Source of the DNA: Takakia lepidozioides
Taxonomy: Eukaryota; Streptophyta; Takakiopsida; Takakiales; Takakiaceae
Direction: 5' to 3'
NCBI GenBank assembly: GCA_030704615.1
Contig: CM060733.1
Span: forward strand, 74,996,907-75,060,906
DNA length: 64,000 nt
In this document: positions 9,536 to 21,312 of the stretch, one piece after another
Layout: every line of letters starts with the position of its first letter
Numbering within the stretch: the first letter of the stretch is position 1
Notes under the pieces: model-generated
The model's input: the letters and a program-made list of their open reading frames with translations, nothing else
What the model was told of the DNA's origin: nothing
Database searches by the model: none
Made by a program: the position numbers and the translations under genes

Positions 9536-10499
9536 AATGCTAGTGGGTGCCCGGAGGGCATCCCACGGTCCAGGGACGGGTGAATTTTATAGGGAACCCC
9601 AGGGGGTACCCCTGGGGTATATGTGGGTATCAAGAGGCTGGGGAAGTATGTGATTCGAACAGCCTTTTGTTAGTGATAATAGCAGTGAGGGAACGAAACG
9701 CAGTCAGGTGGATAGCTTTGCAACATTTGTGTATAGGGGAGAGGGGGATTTTGAAGTTGTTGTGGAAGGCAGAAATACTAGCGGTGTGGATGCCACCTCT
9801 AGTACCAGTGGAGATGACTGTGAGGGGGCCGGTGGTCAACCCCGGCGGCGGATGGCTGAGATGAGCGGTGCGTATTTTTGGCGTTTTTCTAATGTGGAGG
9901 GGGCAGGGTAGCGGTCATTACAGTATGTAAATTCGATGAAGTGTATGATAAGTTCAGGGGATGGGGTGTCATGTGGTGGGGCATTTTATGGGCAGCCCTT
10001 GTACAAGGAGTATGTCAGGGCAGAGTCTAGCGGGACATGAGCAAGGCGAGCAGGTCCTGCACGAACATGGTAGGAGCTAGGGGGGTACAGTATGGTCCGG
10101 GGGCCCCCCTGCCGTCAAGGCAAAGAGCCGCGACACCGGGAGCCATCTCCTTTCCTGCCCAAATAATATTCCATAGTTAGCACCAACAATGTAGGTGGTG
10201 TGAACAAGTAGGTTGATTTATCGAGGGACGTGGTCATATGACATTCCTTCTTGTATCAAATGCCCAATAAATCAATGCATTAGAAAATATTTTCTGAACA
10301 AGTGGGATGAAGACATGTGCATTTGGTACACCTATATGCGTATTATTTGCCCATTATGCCCATTAAATCAACCCTCACTAAATCATCTACAACCATTAGT
10401 GGTTGTTCATTAGCACTAATGGTTGGTTTTGTTTTTTTGTTGTTTTTAAAAATAAAATAAAGGGAAACACCTTGGAGCGACAGCTCACAAATCAGGGCC
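9536..10499. other. No gene recognised
   Basis: Frames of up to about 100 codons are present, but none has a motif or a good coding pattern. The first 100 bases are G-rich with short inverted runs (GGGGGTACCCC near 9602). The right part is AT-rich and ends at the TIR element. Confidence 0.4.
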
Positions 10500-11332
10500 C
10501 TTAACCCTTAAGTTCCCAAGCGACCTGAATCGGGTCACTTTGAATTTGCAGGGGTCGACCTAATTTTTGCAGATCTAATCTGATGGGGCCCACTCCTGAA
10601 CCTTTAATGACAAGGGATTTGTCTCGAGTATGATGCAAAAAACAAAATTAAAAAAAAACAAAAGCTGCGACTTACAAAAAATATCTTAGATCTTTAATTT
10701 ACATTTTGGGGCCTGAAATGGGCTGTTGACCGCTGACGTGGCAGGTAAACAAGCCCAAAACAGATTGCACTCCAAAGGCCATTTTAGGCAGAAAATTAGC
10801 AATTTTGGAAAAAACACTTCACCTTGTGGTGTGTGAGCATTACATACACACATCCACCGTTAGCTTTTAAAAAAATTGTAGAAAAAAAAGTACTTCATTT
10901 GGAGGCACATTTTCTGTTGTCAATTTTGAGATTTCAACCCCCATGTAATTGCATGAATAGCAAGCATAGGTGAAAAAATCATTTGGACCTGCAATTTAGT
11001 GGGGTCATGGCCACTCCACTATTGATTTGGAAATGGTGGGTCTTGGGGCAAGCAAAATTGGATAAAGCTAGGTTTTGATTTGGTCAAACCAATTTCTTTC
11101 TCACTTTTTCTTTGGGCTGATATTTGAGGTCCGGGCCAAGGCTATAATCTCACAATTTCCACGGTGGACTTGGCTCATTTTTTGGTCTGTCATGCATAAA
11201 TGAGCTGGGCCCATTGCTATAAGGCTGGAATCTGTGGATGATTTTTGGTAGGTTTCGAGGGGCAATTTACTGCAGCTGGGTACCCAAAATTGGTAAAAAG
11301 TCAAAAAAGTGTTTGGGAACTTAAGGGTTAAG
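10500..11332. mobile_element. 833-bp TIR element (MITE-like)
   Basis: CTTAACCCTTAAGTTCCCAA at 10500-10519 has its exact reverse complement at 11313-11332, giving perfect 20-bp terminal inverted repeats. The interior has no long frame. This is the structure of a short non-autonomous DNA transposon. The bases outside (GGCC and GTTT) show no clear target-site duplication, so the superfamily is open. Confidence 0.7.
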
Positions 11333-13387
11333 GTTTGGTGAGGGCTGTGGATGATAGTTGATTACATGGGCATTTGGTATTCCATAGAAATGCATAGAAA
11401 CTAATGGATGCATACTAATGGGATGACAATGACGATGATGAACAGAAGAAACCATCAAGATTGGAAACTCCCTTTGTCTGCTTGCAGGGGTCAGATGAAT
11501 GAAGGCTAACCGTCTAGAGAATGGGAGTCATCCATCGGGATATCATCCATCCGAGGGGGAAGAAGGCTGGGTTGTCTGCTCCGTTCTCGGGATGGCTGTC
11601 GCTGGAGCGAGGGCGCAGGCAGCAAAGCCTAACCATCACCATCGCCGTCTGCCGCATTCCCTCCAGCGCGTCAGCGATCAGGGTGCGCGAGGTGAAAGCA
11701 CAGAGAACAGGGCGGAATGAGGCGGGTGATGGTTCAGGGCCGTCTTCTCGCACGGCTGTCTTCTCGCTACACGCATGCGTCAGCGCCCCTGTGTGCTGCG
11801 GAGCCAGCGACCGACAGGGTATGCACATTGTTGGAAGTAATTTACTAATTTCTTTATTCACAGCTTGATTTCCGTGTTCTTGCCCCCATCTTGTTTGTGT
11901 CCTTCTTGAGTAGCTCAACAGATCTTGAGAATTGGTGAGGGCCGTAAAGCAAAGTAGCTGGTCAAGTAGATTGTAATTCCAATTTAAGCACGGAGGATTC
12001 CGGAACATCCTTGAGACACTGCAAATGGAGAAAATTTGGTCTCAGGAGATCGATGGTGGAGTTAGCCCTGGCTGGTGGTTAACTACGAAGTGGCTCTGGT
12101 CGGAGTGAATTAGAAGCTGTGGGCTAGTCTAAATCAAAGTGTGACCTGTAGTTTTTCTTGGTTTTTCTTCAGTTTCACCACATCTCTTTTAACTGCTGTC
12201 CATTTCATACTGTGGCCCAGTTTTCTTGATGTGCTGCAATTGGTGTTGGGAAGCGTCTAAAAGTATCCTTTCCTTTTTAAACATTACATTTTTTATTTCC
12301 CTTCGCAGTAACTTTCTTCCTCTGGTCTCTTCTTCCCTTCCTTTTGATTTCAAGGTTGTTCTTTAGGTGAGCAGGTGGTTTTATGGAGATGCCATGGTTG
12401 GTCATCTGTGATTTCAGATTCTTTGTTATGGTTGCATTGACAGCTTGTCGGCAAATTTTGGTTGCAGTGGCCAACCCCAGCAGCACCAGTTGAGGATGTG
12501 GAGACTATGGTGTTTCCCAGGTTTGACAACTGCTTACACACCTTGCCTGGGCGAATCAGGGAAACATTTATGAACACCGTGGAATCTCCATGGTGACCAT
12601 TCCAAATGCAGACATTTTGGTCCTGTAACATGTGCTAAATGTGATTTGAGCCAAGATGGGGTTAAAAAAATGTTTGAAAGGGATTTTCCTCCCCTCAGAT
12701 GTCATTGGCGATCCTCCTTTCCTTGCTGTGTTTCAAAGAGAGAAGAGATTTGGGGACAGATTGGAGAGAGAAATAGTTGGGTGGGTGGGTATCCTTCATA
12801 GAAACTGGTACAGTCTTCTGAAACGTTGTTGTTTATATTGTTGGACAGGGAGGGTCCAGGGGTGAGCTATGCATTAAACTGGGCCCTTAATATCAAGGGG
12901 GTTCCTCCTCAAGGGGAGGCCTATCGAAATTTGAAGGAAATACAACTGAAGAAGCATAATGCCACTCTCCCAGGTGACTGGCGGAGCCTGCAGTTCTAGA
13001 GTTCCTATGAAGATTGAAAGTTAGATATTTGCAAGGTAAACCTGCTGAGTGGAGGTTGTATTTTAACCTAACCCTAGCTTACTACAGTTTGGTACCTGGG
13101 ATCTGAAAGACATAAGATAGACAATCCTGTGAGGAGCTACCTTTAACATATGAAGTTGAAAATTCTCAATACGCCTGTGGGGTTGGCTAGCTTGTTGCTT
13201 ACCCCAATCTCATGGAGATGTGAGAGGCCTTGCCATTGGCAATTGCTAGGTTTCTAGGGCATGGCGAGAAGGTTTGTCAAGCAATAGGCCGCTAGATCTT
13301 CTGGTTGGGAGATGCGTAGATTTGTTTGCTGGTTGTTTGATGCATGTGCAAGAATTGTGATGTGTACCTGTGTGTTTGCGAATGTAG
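11333..13387. other. Upstream region of the PEPCK(ATP)-like gene; no clear gene
   Basis: Small frames at 11499-11868 (+) and 11514-12008 (-) overlap and have no family motif. The region may hold the 5' exon, leader and promoter of the gene whose first recognised exon starts at 13388, but I could not choose a start codon. A frame open from 13312 runs into that exon. The rest is moderately AT-rich and shows nothing else. Confidence 0.35.
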
Positions 13388-16300
13388 AGCCGACATCCAC
13401 TACCGTTGTCTATGCTCGGGGAGCCTTTTCTGCAGGAGCAGCAGACATTAGCAAGGCCCAGTTCAATCGCCTTTTTAAAGAGGTGAACATTGTCTTTTTT
13501 GTTTCAAATGCCACTTGATGCAGAAGTGCTTTTTCACTTCACTCAGAAGAGTTGAATCGCCCTATCATCTCCCTTATATGTTAGAGGGTTAATGGCATGT
13601 TTCTCAATGTTGCGCTTGCATTGCCTTGGACTCTCCCACATAGCTGTGAGTTCTTAGATGCATCTTACTACTTCACATATTTTACAGGTACGACATTTGT
13701 TTGTGTTTTGGTCTACTTGCTGTAGGAGAAGATCAAAAGACGTTTTTCCATACAATTATAATTGTACCTCTACTAAATTCCTACAGCCTGTTATGGTTTG
13801 TCACTGGATTCTGATTGCTATGGTATTGCTCAATACCAACCAGTAGCTCATATTTCGTTGGATGCAATGAGATGTGGGTTTCTTGGGTACCACATTCCAT
13901 GCAAGTTGCTTTTCTAGTTGTTAAAGTTGTTTGACCCCAGGTTCATTGCATGACCATCAAATTGTATGTCCTGATGTCCCCACAATGACAGTGGAAGAGG
14001 AGCCTGCAAAGGAGCTGGTCGGCCTACTAGCAGCCTAGGAGGAAAAAGTCATTTTGATCTCTTCACAGGCTTGTGTGGTGTAAATTTGGAGTTTTTGTCA
14101 GCAGTACGGAGAGCTATTCGAACCGTTGGTGCTGGGACAGGTTAGGGCTTGGTAGTGGAATGATTCATGAAGGCCGCCTTTTCTAATGAGTTTGGTGGCC
14201 ATGCAGGTGACCTCCTACTTGTCAGTGGTCAAGAAACTTTACGTACATGATGGTGCTATTGGGTCATCACCCCGTTCTGATGTTAAAGTGCGCACCATCT
14301 CTGACAACCCATCAGCTGCTTTGATGTTGCGCAGTATTCTTGACCCAGCGCCCACACGAGTCGTGTCCAGCAATGCTTTTCCTCTTACGGTTTATGTTGC
14401 TTCAAACTACAGGTGACCTATTTTTGTGGTTTCAAGGGCAGCAATCGGGCATTGTTTTATGTATACCTAAGTATCTGATTGATAAGTAAAGATAGCACTT
14501 GACTTCTTGCTCGGCCCCTGATTTCTGGAGATTATTTGGGTGATCATTTGGATGGATTAGTCAGTGGAAAGTCCTCTGTTTGTTTGAGAACCTCATGGTT
14601 TGTCAAAGGTGGGTTTTCTGTTTTGCTATGCTGCATGAATAGTTTTCAGAGGCACAAAGCTGATGCCAGGTTGTTTTGTGCAAGACTGATGCTGTGGAAG
14701 CTTTGATGGTCTACTAAGCTCTTGCTATTGGCAACAAGTGTGCTACTTTCTGAAGGCTGACGCAACAATAATGTGCATGATGCGTGAATTGTGCCCACTG
14801 CAGTCCAGAGGAGTATGAAAAGCTGGGGCTCTCTTCTCAAGCCAAAGCAGGTTTTGTGGCGATCGACTATGAGCGCTCTGCCCTGATCCTAGGCGGCAAT
14901 GCGTTTGCCGACTCTGAAACTGTGAAGAATGCACTAGCTGCCTTGGCATCACCCAGCATCGCTTCTCGTGATTCTCTCCCTCTGTGTGCCCGGTTAGTAC
15001 ATAGCTCGGTTGCCAGTAGTGAAGTTTGTGCTTTGCTAGCCAATTCCATAGTTGCCACCTTTTCCGCTGAGGCATTGCTGGCATTTGATATCAAAGTGAA
15101 TGCAATGGTGGGGAGGGATCAGGCTGTTGGTGCAAGGAGGGGCCACAGTGTTGTTGTTTGCACCAGAATCAGTTGTCCAGAGCAACCCAGCTCTGCTGCA
15201 GGCAGCAGTGTCACCAGACCTTGGCCTCGTGTGGAGCAAAGATGGTGTAGCACGCCTATTTGCCAGCCGCCAGCCACGGGCCCCCAATCTCTACAAGGCC
15301 CCCTCCTCCTTGGTTCTTGTGACTGCTGACAGGTCTGTATTTGCATTGCACCCTCAGAGCAAGGATACTTGGGAACAACACACCATACTTTTGTGGTGGG
15401 ACTATAGTAGGAACCCTTGTAAATATCAGTTGTTGAGATTTCCATCTGGGTAGGGCTGGTGGGTTGCTTGGCCTAGGAGCTGCAGTTTTTCTTTTTCTTT
15501 TTCGTGGGACAGGTGACATAGAGATGACTAGTAAAGTTAGCCAGGCCTTCATTGAAGCCCCTGCTCAAGGACCAGTTAACATAGGGGTCTAATTGTGAGC
15601 CTTTCCATGGATGCAGTACTGGGGCAGTGCCAGAGATCTCCAAGGTGACACCTGAAAAGGCAGCTACACTATTTCTTGCTGGCTATAATGAAGATTCATT
15701 CCACCCTGGTTACCAGACCGGTCCAGCTTCTGTTGATCCTGTGTCTCTTGCGCAGGGTCTGTCTTCAGTGGTGCGTTTGTGGTGGACCTCAGAGAGTCTT
15801 CAGGGTTTTATTACTTTTGCAAGTGTGATGGCGTTGCTTTAATGAGACGTATCCTCTGCAGTCTACCTCTTCTTGATTAGGTGGCAACGTGTTTACTCCC
15901 ATGGGATTGCCATTGTCTATCATCGTTCTTTGCAAGTTTACAGTGACTGTGTGGTGATTTACCACAAATGTGACGGATGGCTTTTGAGGGGTGCTGTTGA
16001 ACTCACAGCACCAGTACTTCCTATATTCCTATGAGGCTCATTATTGTAGAGGAGGGAGGGGATGATTGTTTTTATTCTTCTGACAAAAGTAAAGGGAGAT
16101 GAAAATGTTGGGCCATGATCTATTCACTCTCTGGGCATGAACAGTTGGAAAGTGCCAACATTCCAGCATTTTTGGTGAATGCCAGTCTTCTACCAGGTGA
16201 GTTGTTGTCCCCTCTAAGCAGGAGTTTTGAGGAACCATTGATATGAGATGGTACTCTGTTTACTTCATGGTTTCTTATGGCCATTTATTGTTGTTAGTCG

Positions 16301-16490
16301 AATGTTGTGCTGGTACTGCCAGAGCCTATGTATGATTCTTGGGGTTATGTCATTGGAGTTATGTCTGGTTGGTGATGCAGAAAGAGAGCTGGTGAAGTAC
16401 ATTGAATCAACGGTGACTGAGAAATTGCCCAAGAGTAAAGGAAAGAAGCCCTCCGAGTCTGCAGGTACAGCGAGGCCTTCATCTGTCTAG
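13388..16490 (+). CDS. PEPCK(ATP)-like family protein, six recognised exons
   Basis: Predicted exons are 13388-13482, 14207-14412, 14804-14992, 15123-15332, 15617-15770 and 16381-16490, all with AG acceptors and GT donors; exons 3 and 4 join in phase across an Arg codon. The protein reads TTVVYARGAFSAGAADISKA, VTSYLSVVKKLYVHDGAIGS, LMLRSILDPAPTR, ALILGGNAFADSETVKNALA, GGATVLLFAPESV, APNLYKAPSSLVLVTADR and ATLFLAGYNEDSFHPGY, and ends in a Lys-rich tail with a stop at 16490. The order matches plant proteins I recall as annotated in the ATP-dependent phosphoenolpyruvate carboxykinase family. No P-loop kinase motif is seen, so an enzyme role is doubtful. The first coding exon is missing. It looks like an intact host gene, with no frameshift in the exons. 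Confidence 0.6.
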
Positions 16491-17630
16491 CCTGGTTCTT
16501 GAAACCCAAATAAGGCTCTTAAGGTAAACTACGCACTGCTGTTATGTCAGAGACCAAAGTGCTCCAGCACTTTGTGTGGTAGGTGTAGTTAGAACAAGAG
16601 ACATTATTGTGGAGGTTTGGTAAGAGTGGGATGCTGAGGACATAAAGCATTGCTGCATTTGTGCAGTGGATGCCCTTAAATTGAAGTACAGGGATTTCAT
16701 GGCAAGAACGTTTGTGGACCTACCTAAGGAGTTCAGTGTCTGAACGGAGACTAGGGCAACCAAGAACATTTAGGCATGGGGCCGTCTGCAGATGATTTTA
16801 TCAGGAATGATTTTCCTGCTGTAAATTACTGAAGATTGGACCGTTCATATTTGTCAGCTGCGGACAGGCAATGCCATTTGTTGACAACTTGATAGTCAGG
16901 TGCCAGATGTGGTTCAGAAGGCAGACATGTCAAGTAATAAGACATGGCAAGGCATGGCAAGTAATAAGAGCGGTTATTCTTTGAATCATCTTGTTGATGA
17001 GGATAAGAACTGTTCTGGGTACTCAAATCTATTTGTATGGTGTTTCAATCTCTGGTCTATTTTCATATGATCAAGAACAGACTATTTGAGTCATATTGAT
17101 GAGCTTTTCCAGCACACATTTGGTTCTGATCCCTTGCCTGCTTCCCTTCTTTCTACTTCTGTCTCAGGTTCCTTGGAAGTTTTCTGCTACTTGTGTTGAG
17201 AGTGTTTCTAGTACTACGCACATGAGGGTGCGGGCAGGGCTGATCAGCCAGCGGATCAGCCCTGTGGGACCCAGCGGATGTGGGGGTGGACATCTGCTGT
17301 GACCACACACATGGGCGGATGAAATCCCACGACTCATCCGCTGGGTGAACTCAGGGCAAAAATTCACCGTGGCAATTTGGTCGTCTCTCTCCTCCCGACG
17401 GCACACATGCCAGTACTCCTCTTAGTGGAAAGCTTTACATCAGGGAGCTTTAAACCAGGTCTGAATGAAAGTAGGAGGCGAGAGAATGAGAGAAACTCTA
17501 CACACAATGGTTGATTGACAACCCATGTGAATAAAATTGTTTGAATAGCAACCATGAATCTGTAGACCAAAATGTGAAACACAAACCAATTGGCGTGGAG
17601 TGCATATTTAGCTACAATGCCCTTGGAGCG
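16491..17630. other. 3' region of the PEPCK(ATP)-like gene; no gene
   Basis: No supported frame. Around 17219-17350 there are short inverted words (GGGCTGATCAGCC, CAGCGGATCAGCCC and CATCCGCTGGG) that may form hairpins. The 3' untranslated region of the upstream gene should lie in the first few hundred bases. Confidence 0.4.
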
Positions 17631-17639
17631 GTGTTTGCT

Positions 17640-18200
17640 AACTTTTTTTCAGTTGCTTTGAATGATGTGAAACAAAAACACAGCTGGGAATGGAAGCTAC
17701 CTTTCCAACAAGCTACCTCACACTCATACAGCATGCAATCAGAAGATTCTACATGCCAAAATGTGAAAGGTCACATTTTCAAGAAAAACAAGTTCTTCAA
17801 GCTGGACCTCGGTTTTCCAGCCATAACTTCTTGTGGTCCTATTCAATTGAGGTGAAACAAAATCTCAGAGCTGGGAAATCAAGCTAGCTTTGCAACAAGC
17901 TATTACACACTCATACTGCATGGAGCCACAACATTCTACATGCCCAAATGTGAGAGCAGGTCACATTTTCAAGGAAAAACAAAGTACATCAACCTGGGCC
18001 TCGGTTTTCCAGCCATAACTTCTTGTGGTCAAATTAAATTTAGGTGAAACAAGAGTGAGCTATTATGTTGAGAGTGTGCTATTACATACTCATACAGCAT
18101 GAATCCGAAACATTCTACATGCCCAAATGTGAGAGAAGGCCATATTTTCAAGGAGAATCATAATACATCAAACTGGACATCGGTTTTCCAGCCATAACTT
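17640..18200 (+). repeat. Tandem repeat, about 180-190 bp, three units
   Basis: The phrase CGGTTTTCCAGCCATAACTT recurs at 17810, 18002 and 18181. Each is preceded by CATTCTACATGCC(C)AAATGTGA and a CACTCATAC.GCATG word. Units have drifted, with insertions and deletions. No coding meaning is seen. Confidence 0.75.
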
Positions 18201-18513
18201 CTTGTCTTGTACAGATATAGCTGAGTTCGCGGATTCGAGATGGTCGCTTGCCAGCCGTTACAACCTGCTGCACTAGTCTTGCACTAGTAACCTTGCATCG
18301 TAGCTGGCTATGGCTATGTCTCCAACCATCAGGTTGACAACCAAGCATAACTTTCTGCAAAGTGGGGATGAGCTAGAGTCGATACAGATAGCTCCATCGC
18401 GGCCATAGCAGCTCATCATAGCTCCTTAGGTCAACTGTTGAGGCCATTGGCTGAGGCAGTATTGGGTTCGTCCTAGGCGGATGAAGACTTGTCCATCGCA
18501 CTTCGATCAGTGT

Positions 18514-19109
18514 GTCGTGCACCTAAGCATCATGCCACAACATACATCGCTGTCCACCACACATTCTAAGCATACAATTCTAGAAAGCTATGTCACAATG
18601 ATAAGAGATGAGAAATGAGAGAAGTGGAAGACAATGAAAACTCTCAAAGCATGAAGCAATCACACTAAGAACAAGCCATAGTCCTTTCAAGTGAAATCCA
18701 CTCTATCACATAAACTAAGTCAAGCTAAGGGCACCCTTGCTAAGGGAATCCACCCTACAAAGCCCTCAACACACTCCCTCTCAATACCTAGAGCTATGGA
18801 GATGAGAGAGGCTCATGGAGGCTCAACTACAAGAAGATGAGCCCTCCTCAACACTCACAAGGGAAAACCCCTTTCCCGTGTCCCAAGTGAGGCTTGACAC
18901 CTCACTTGGCATATGAGACCAAATGAAGTCCCAACACACAAAATACAAATATAAATATCCAAAATGTCCTAGTTAACTAAAAGTAGGTAATTCTAGTTAA
19001 CCATGACTAAAACCATGACAGCTGTCGTGCACCTAAGCATCGTGCCACAACATACATCGCTGTCCACCACACATTCTAAGCATACAATTCTAGAAAACTA
19101 TGCCACAAT
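18514..19109 (+). repeat. Pair of 86-bp direct repeats, 510 bp apart
   Basis: 18514-18599 and 19024-19109 both begin GTCGTGCACCTAAGCATC and end at CACAAT, with about four differences. The interval holds no gene. Short direct repeats around a non-coding interior could be a terminal-repeat retrotransposon in miniature or a duplication. No PBS was recognised. Confidence 0.6.
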
Positions 19110-19485
<376 letters not shown>

Positions 19486-21054
19486 TTAAATAGAAAACGC
19501 AAAAATGTACACAGCCAATTTAAAGGCCATGAAGGAATTACCTCCCAATAAGATAAGACATATAAAATTGACAAATCGCTTAACTCCATGAGTTTTTGCT
19601 GGGTCTGTCCTGCTATCTGGCGTCCCTCCATTTTCCACCCATGCAGTACGAGCTGTTGCAAGGTCCTTGATTTGTGTTCCAGTCTGCATTTTTGGAGGAG
19701 TTCCATGCTCAGTAACGCCATTGAACATTCTTGACCTTCTATATGGATGATTGCGGGCCAAAAATCTTCGGTGGCCTAGGAAAACAATTTTTCCACATAT
19801 GTGTAACTGCTGTGAAGTCACCCCGGGTCCACAAGCTGGACAACCAGCATAACCTTTCGTCACTTGACCTGAGAGCAAGCCATATGCAGGGTAGTCATGG
19901 ATTGACCACATCAACACTGCCCTCAGTGTGAATTCGCGTTGACCACGAGGACGGGAAACATCATGAGCTGCAATCCCTCTCCATAGTTCCAATAGCTCTT
20001 TCACTAGGGGCATCAGGTAAACATCTACGTTGTCCGAGGTAACAGACTCCTTACCAGGAATCAGTAGCGCTAACATGACAAAGAACTTTTTGGTCATTAA
20101 CCACGGAGGCAGATTGTAATTGACCAAGAGAACGGGCCATGTGCTCCAACTTGTGGATTGAGCTCCGTAGGGATTTACACCGTCTAAGGCCAATCCAAAT
20201 CGCAGAGATCGTGGCTCTGCAGCAAAATCCGCAAATGTGGTGTCAATGTGTCTCCATGCTTTGCTATCAGCTGGATGTCGAACCAACCCATCCTGGCTCT
20301 TATGTCTGTCGTGCCATGTCATGAGGTTAGCGATCGATTTACATCGGTACATACGTTTCAACCTTGGAATGACAGGGAAGTGCCGCAATACTTTCTTGGG
20401 CACACTTCCACGACCTGGAATGTAACGGGAACTGCGGTACACTGGGCAAATGTCTACATTCTCATACTCCCCACGGAAGAGTACACAACCACGCTCACAG
20501 GCATGAATCGTCGTGTACTGCAATCCCATCTTGACAATCATGGTTTTTGCTTCATAGTGAGTTTTCGGCAATGAATTCTCTTTAGGCAAAAAACTCTTAC
20601 GCAACAATCCCAGAAGCTCATCCACAAATGCATTGGTGCACTTGTGGGTAGTGCATGCGTTCAGCAACGTCAAAGTTGCTTGCAGCCGGCTGATGGAGCA
20701 CCCTTCAAAAAGTGGACATTGCGACGCTCGGAAGAGTTTATCATACTCGGGATCAACGTGCAGGTGAGCATTCTCATCAAATTCATTGTCTCCGGAATCG
20801 TCGAGATCATCGTCATGATCGGCAAATGCGTGATCGGTTCCACCATGAATGGGGTCCTCTCTGTTTGCATCTGCAAAGAGAAACGCTTCCTGCAATGCAC
20901 GCTGTATTCCTACCTCCAATCCACCACTCTCATCTGCGTTCTCTGTGACATTGGGCTCCCGCTGTGCCGCAGGGCCTTCGTCTTCATCATCTAAATATTC
21001 ACATCCCTGCATCCCAATAGTCATCTTGTGAGTGGACCAACAACGATGTGACAC
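19486..21054 (-). pseudogene. CACTA (En/Spm) tnp2-type transposase fragment
   Basis: A 522-codon minus frame carries an acidic N-terminus and then the tnp2 (Transposase_21) pattern: CPLFEGCSISRLQATLTLLN, AFVDELLGLLRKSFLPKENS, LGLQYTTIHACERGCVLFRG, YENVDICPVYRSSRY, RLKRMYRCKSIANLMTWHD, LALDGVNPYGAQST and GVTSQQLHICGKIVFLGHRR. It is open throughout but stops within the transposase domain, being replaced by unrelated residues near 19560, so the C-terminal half is missing. No CACTA terminal repeats were located. It lies just 3' of Cys/His-DDE copy 2 on the same strand, probably a separate insertion. Confidence 0.85.
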
Positions 21055-21312
21055 TTGTTCATATTATGACATAGGAGGCACGGTGACGTTGCAGTGATGC
21101 AGTCATATTTACGTATGTATCTTATGAATATACACCCAATCAAAACACGACATTTGTAACCATTGAAGTCATAGTTGCAGTCACTTACTTAGTCATATAT
21201 GACTACATGACTACACATGACCAATGAAAACACGACATGTGCATTAATTAAAGTGATAACGGAAGTAGCGTAGTCATACTCACGTCTGTATCTTATGACT
21301 TCTTGACTACAA

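Noticed and set aside
14743-15552. Minus frames overlapping the PEPCK(ATP)-like exons
   Set aside because: Shadow frames; the plus exons have splice signals and family blocks.
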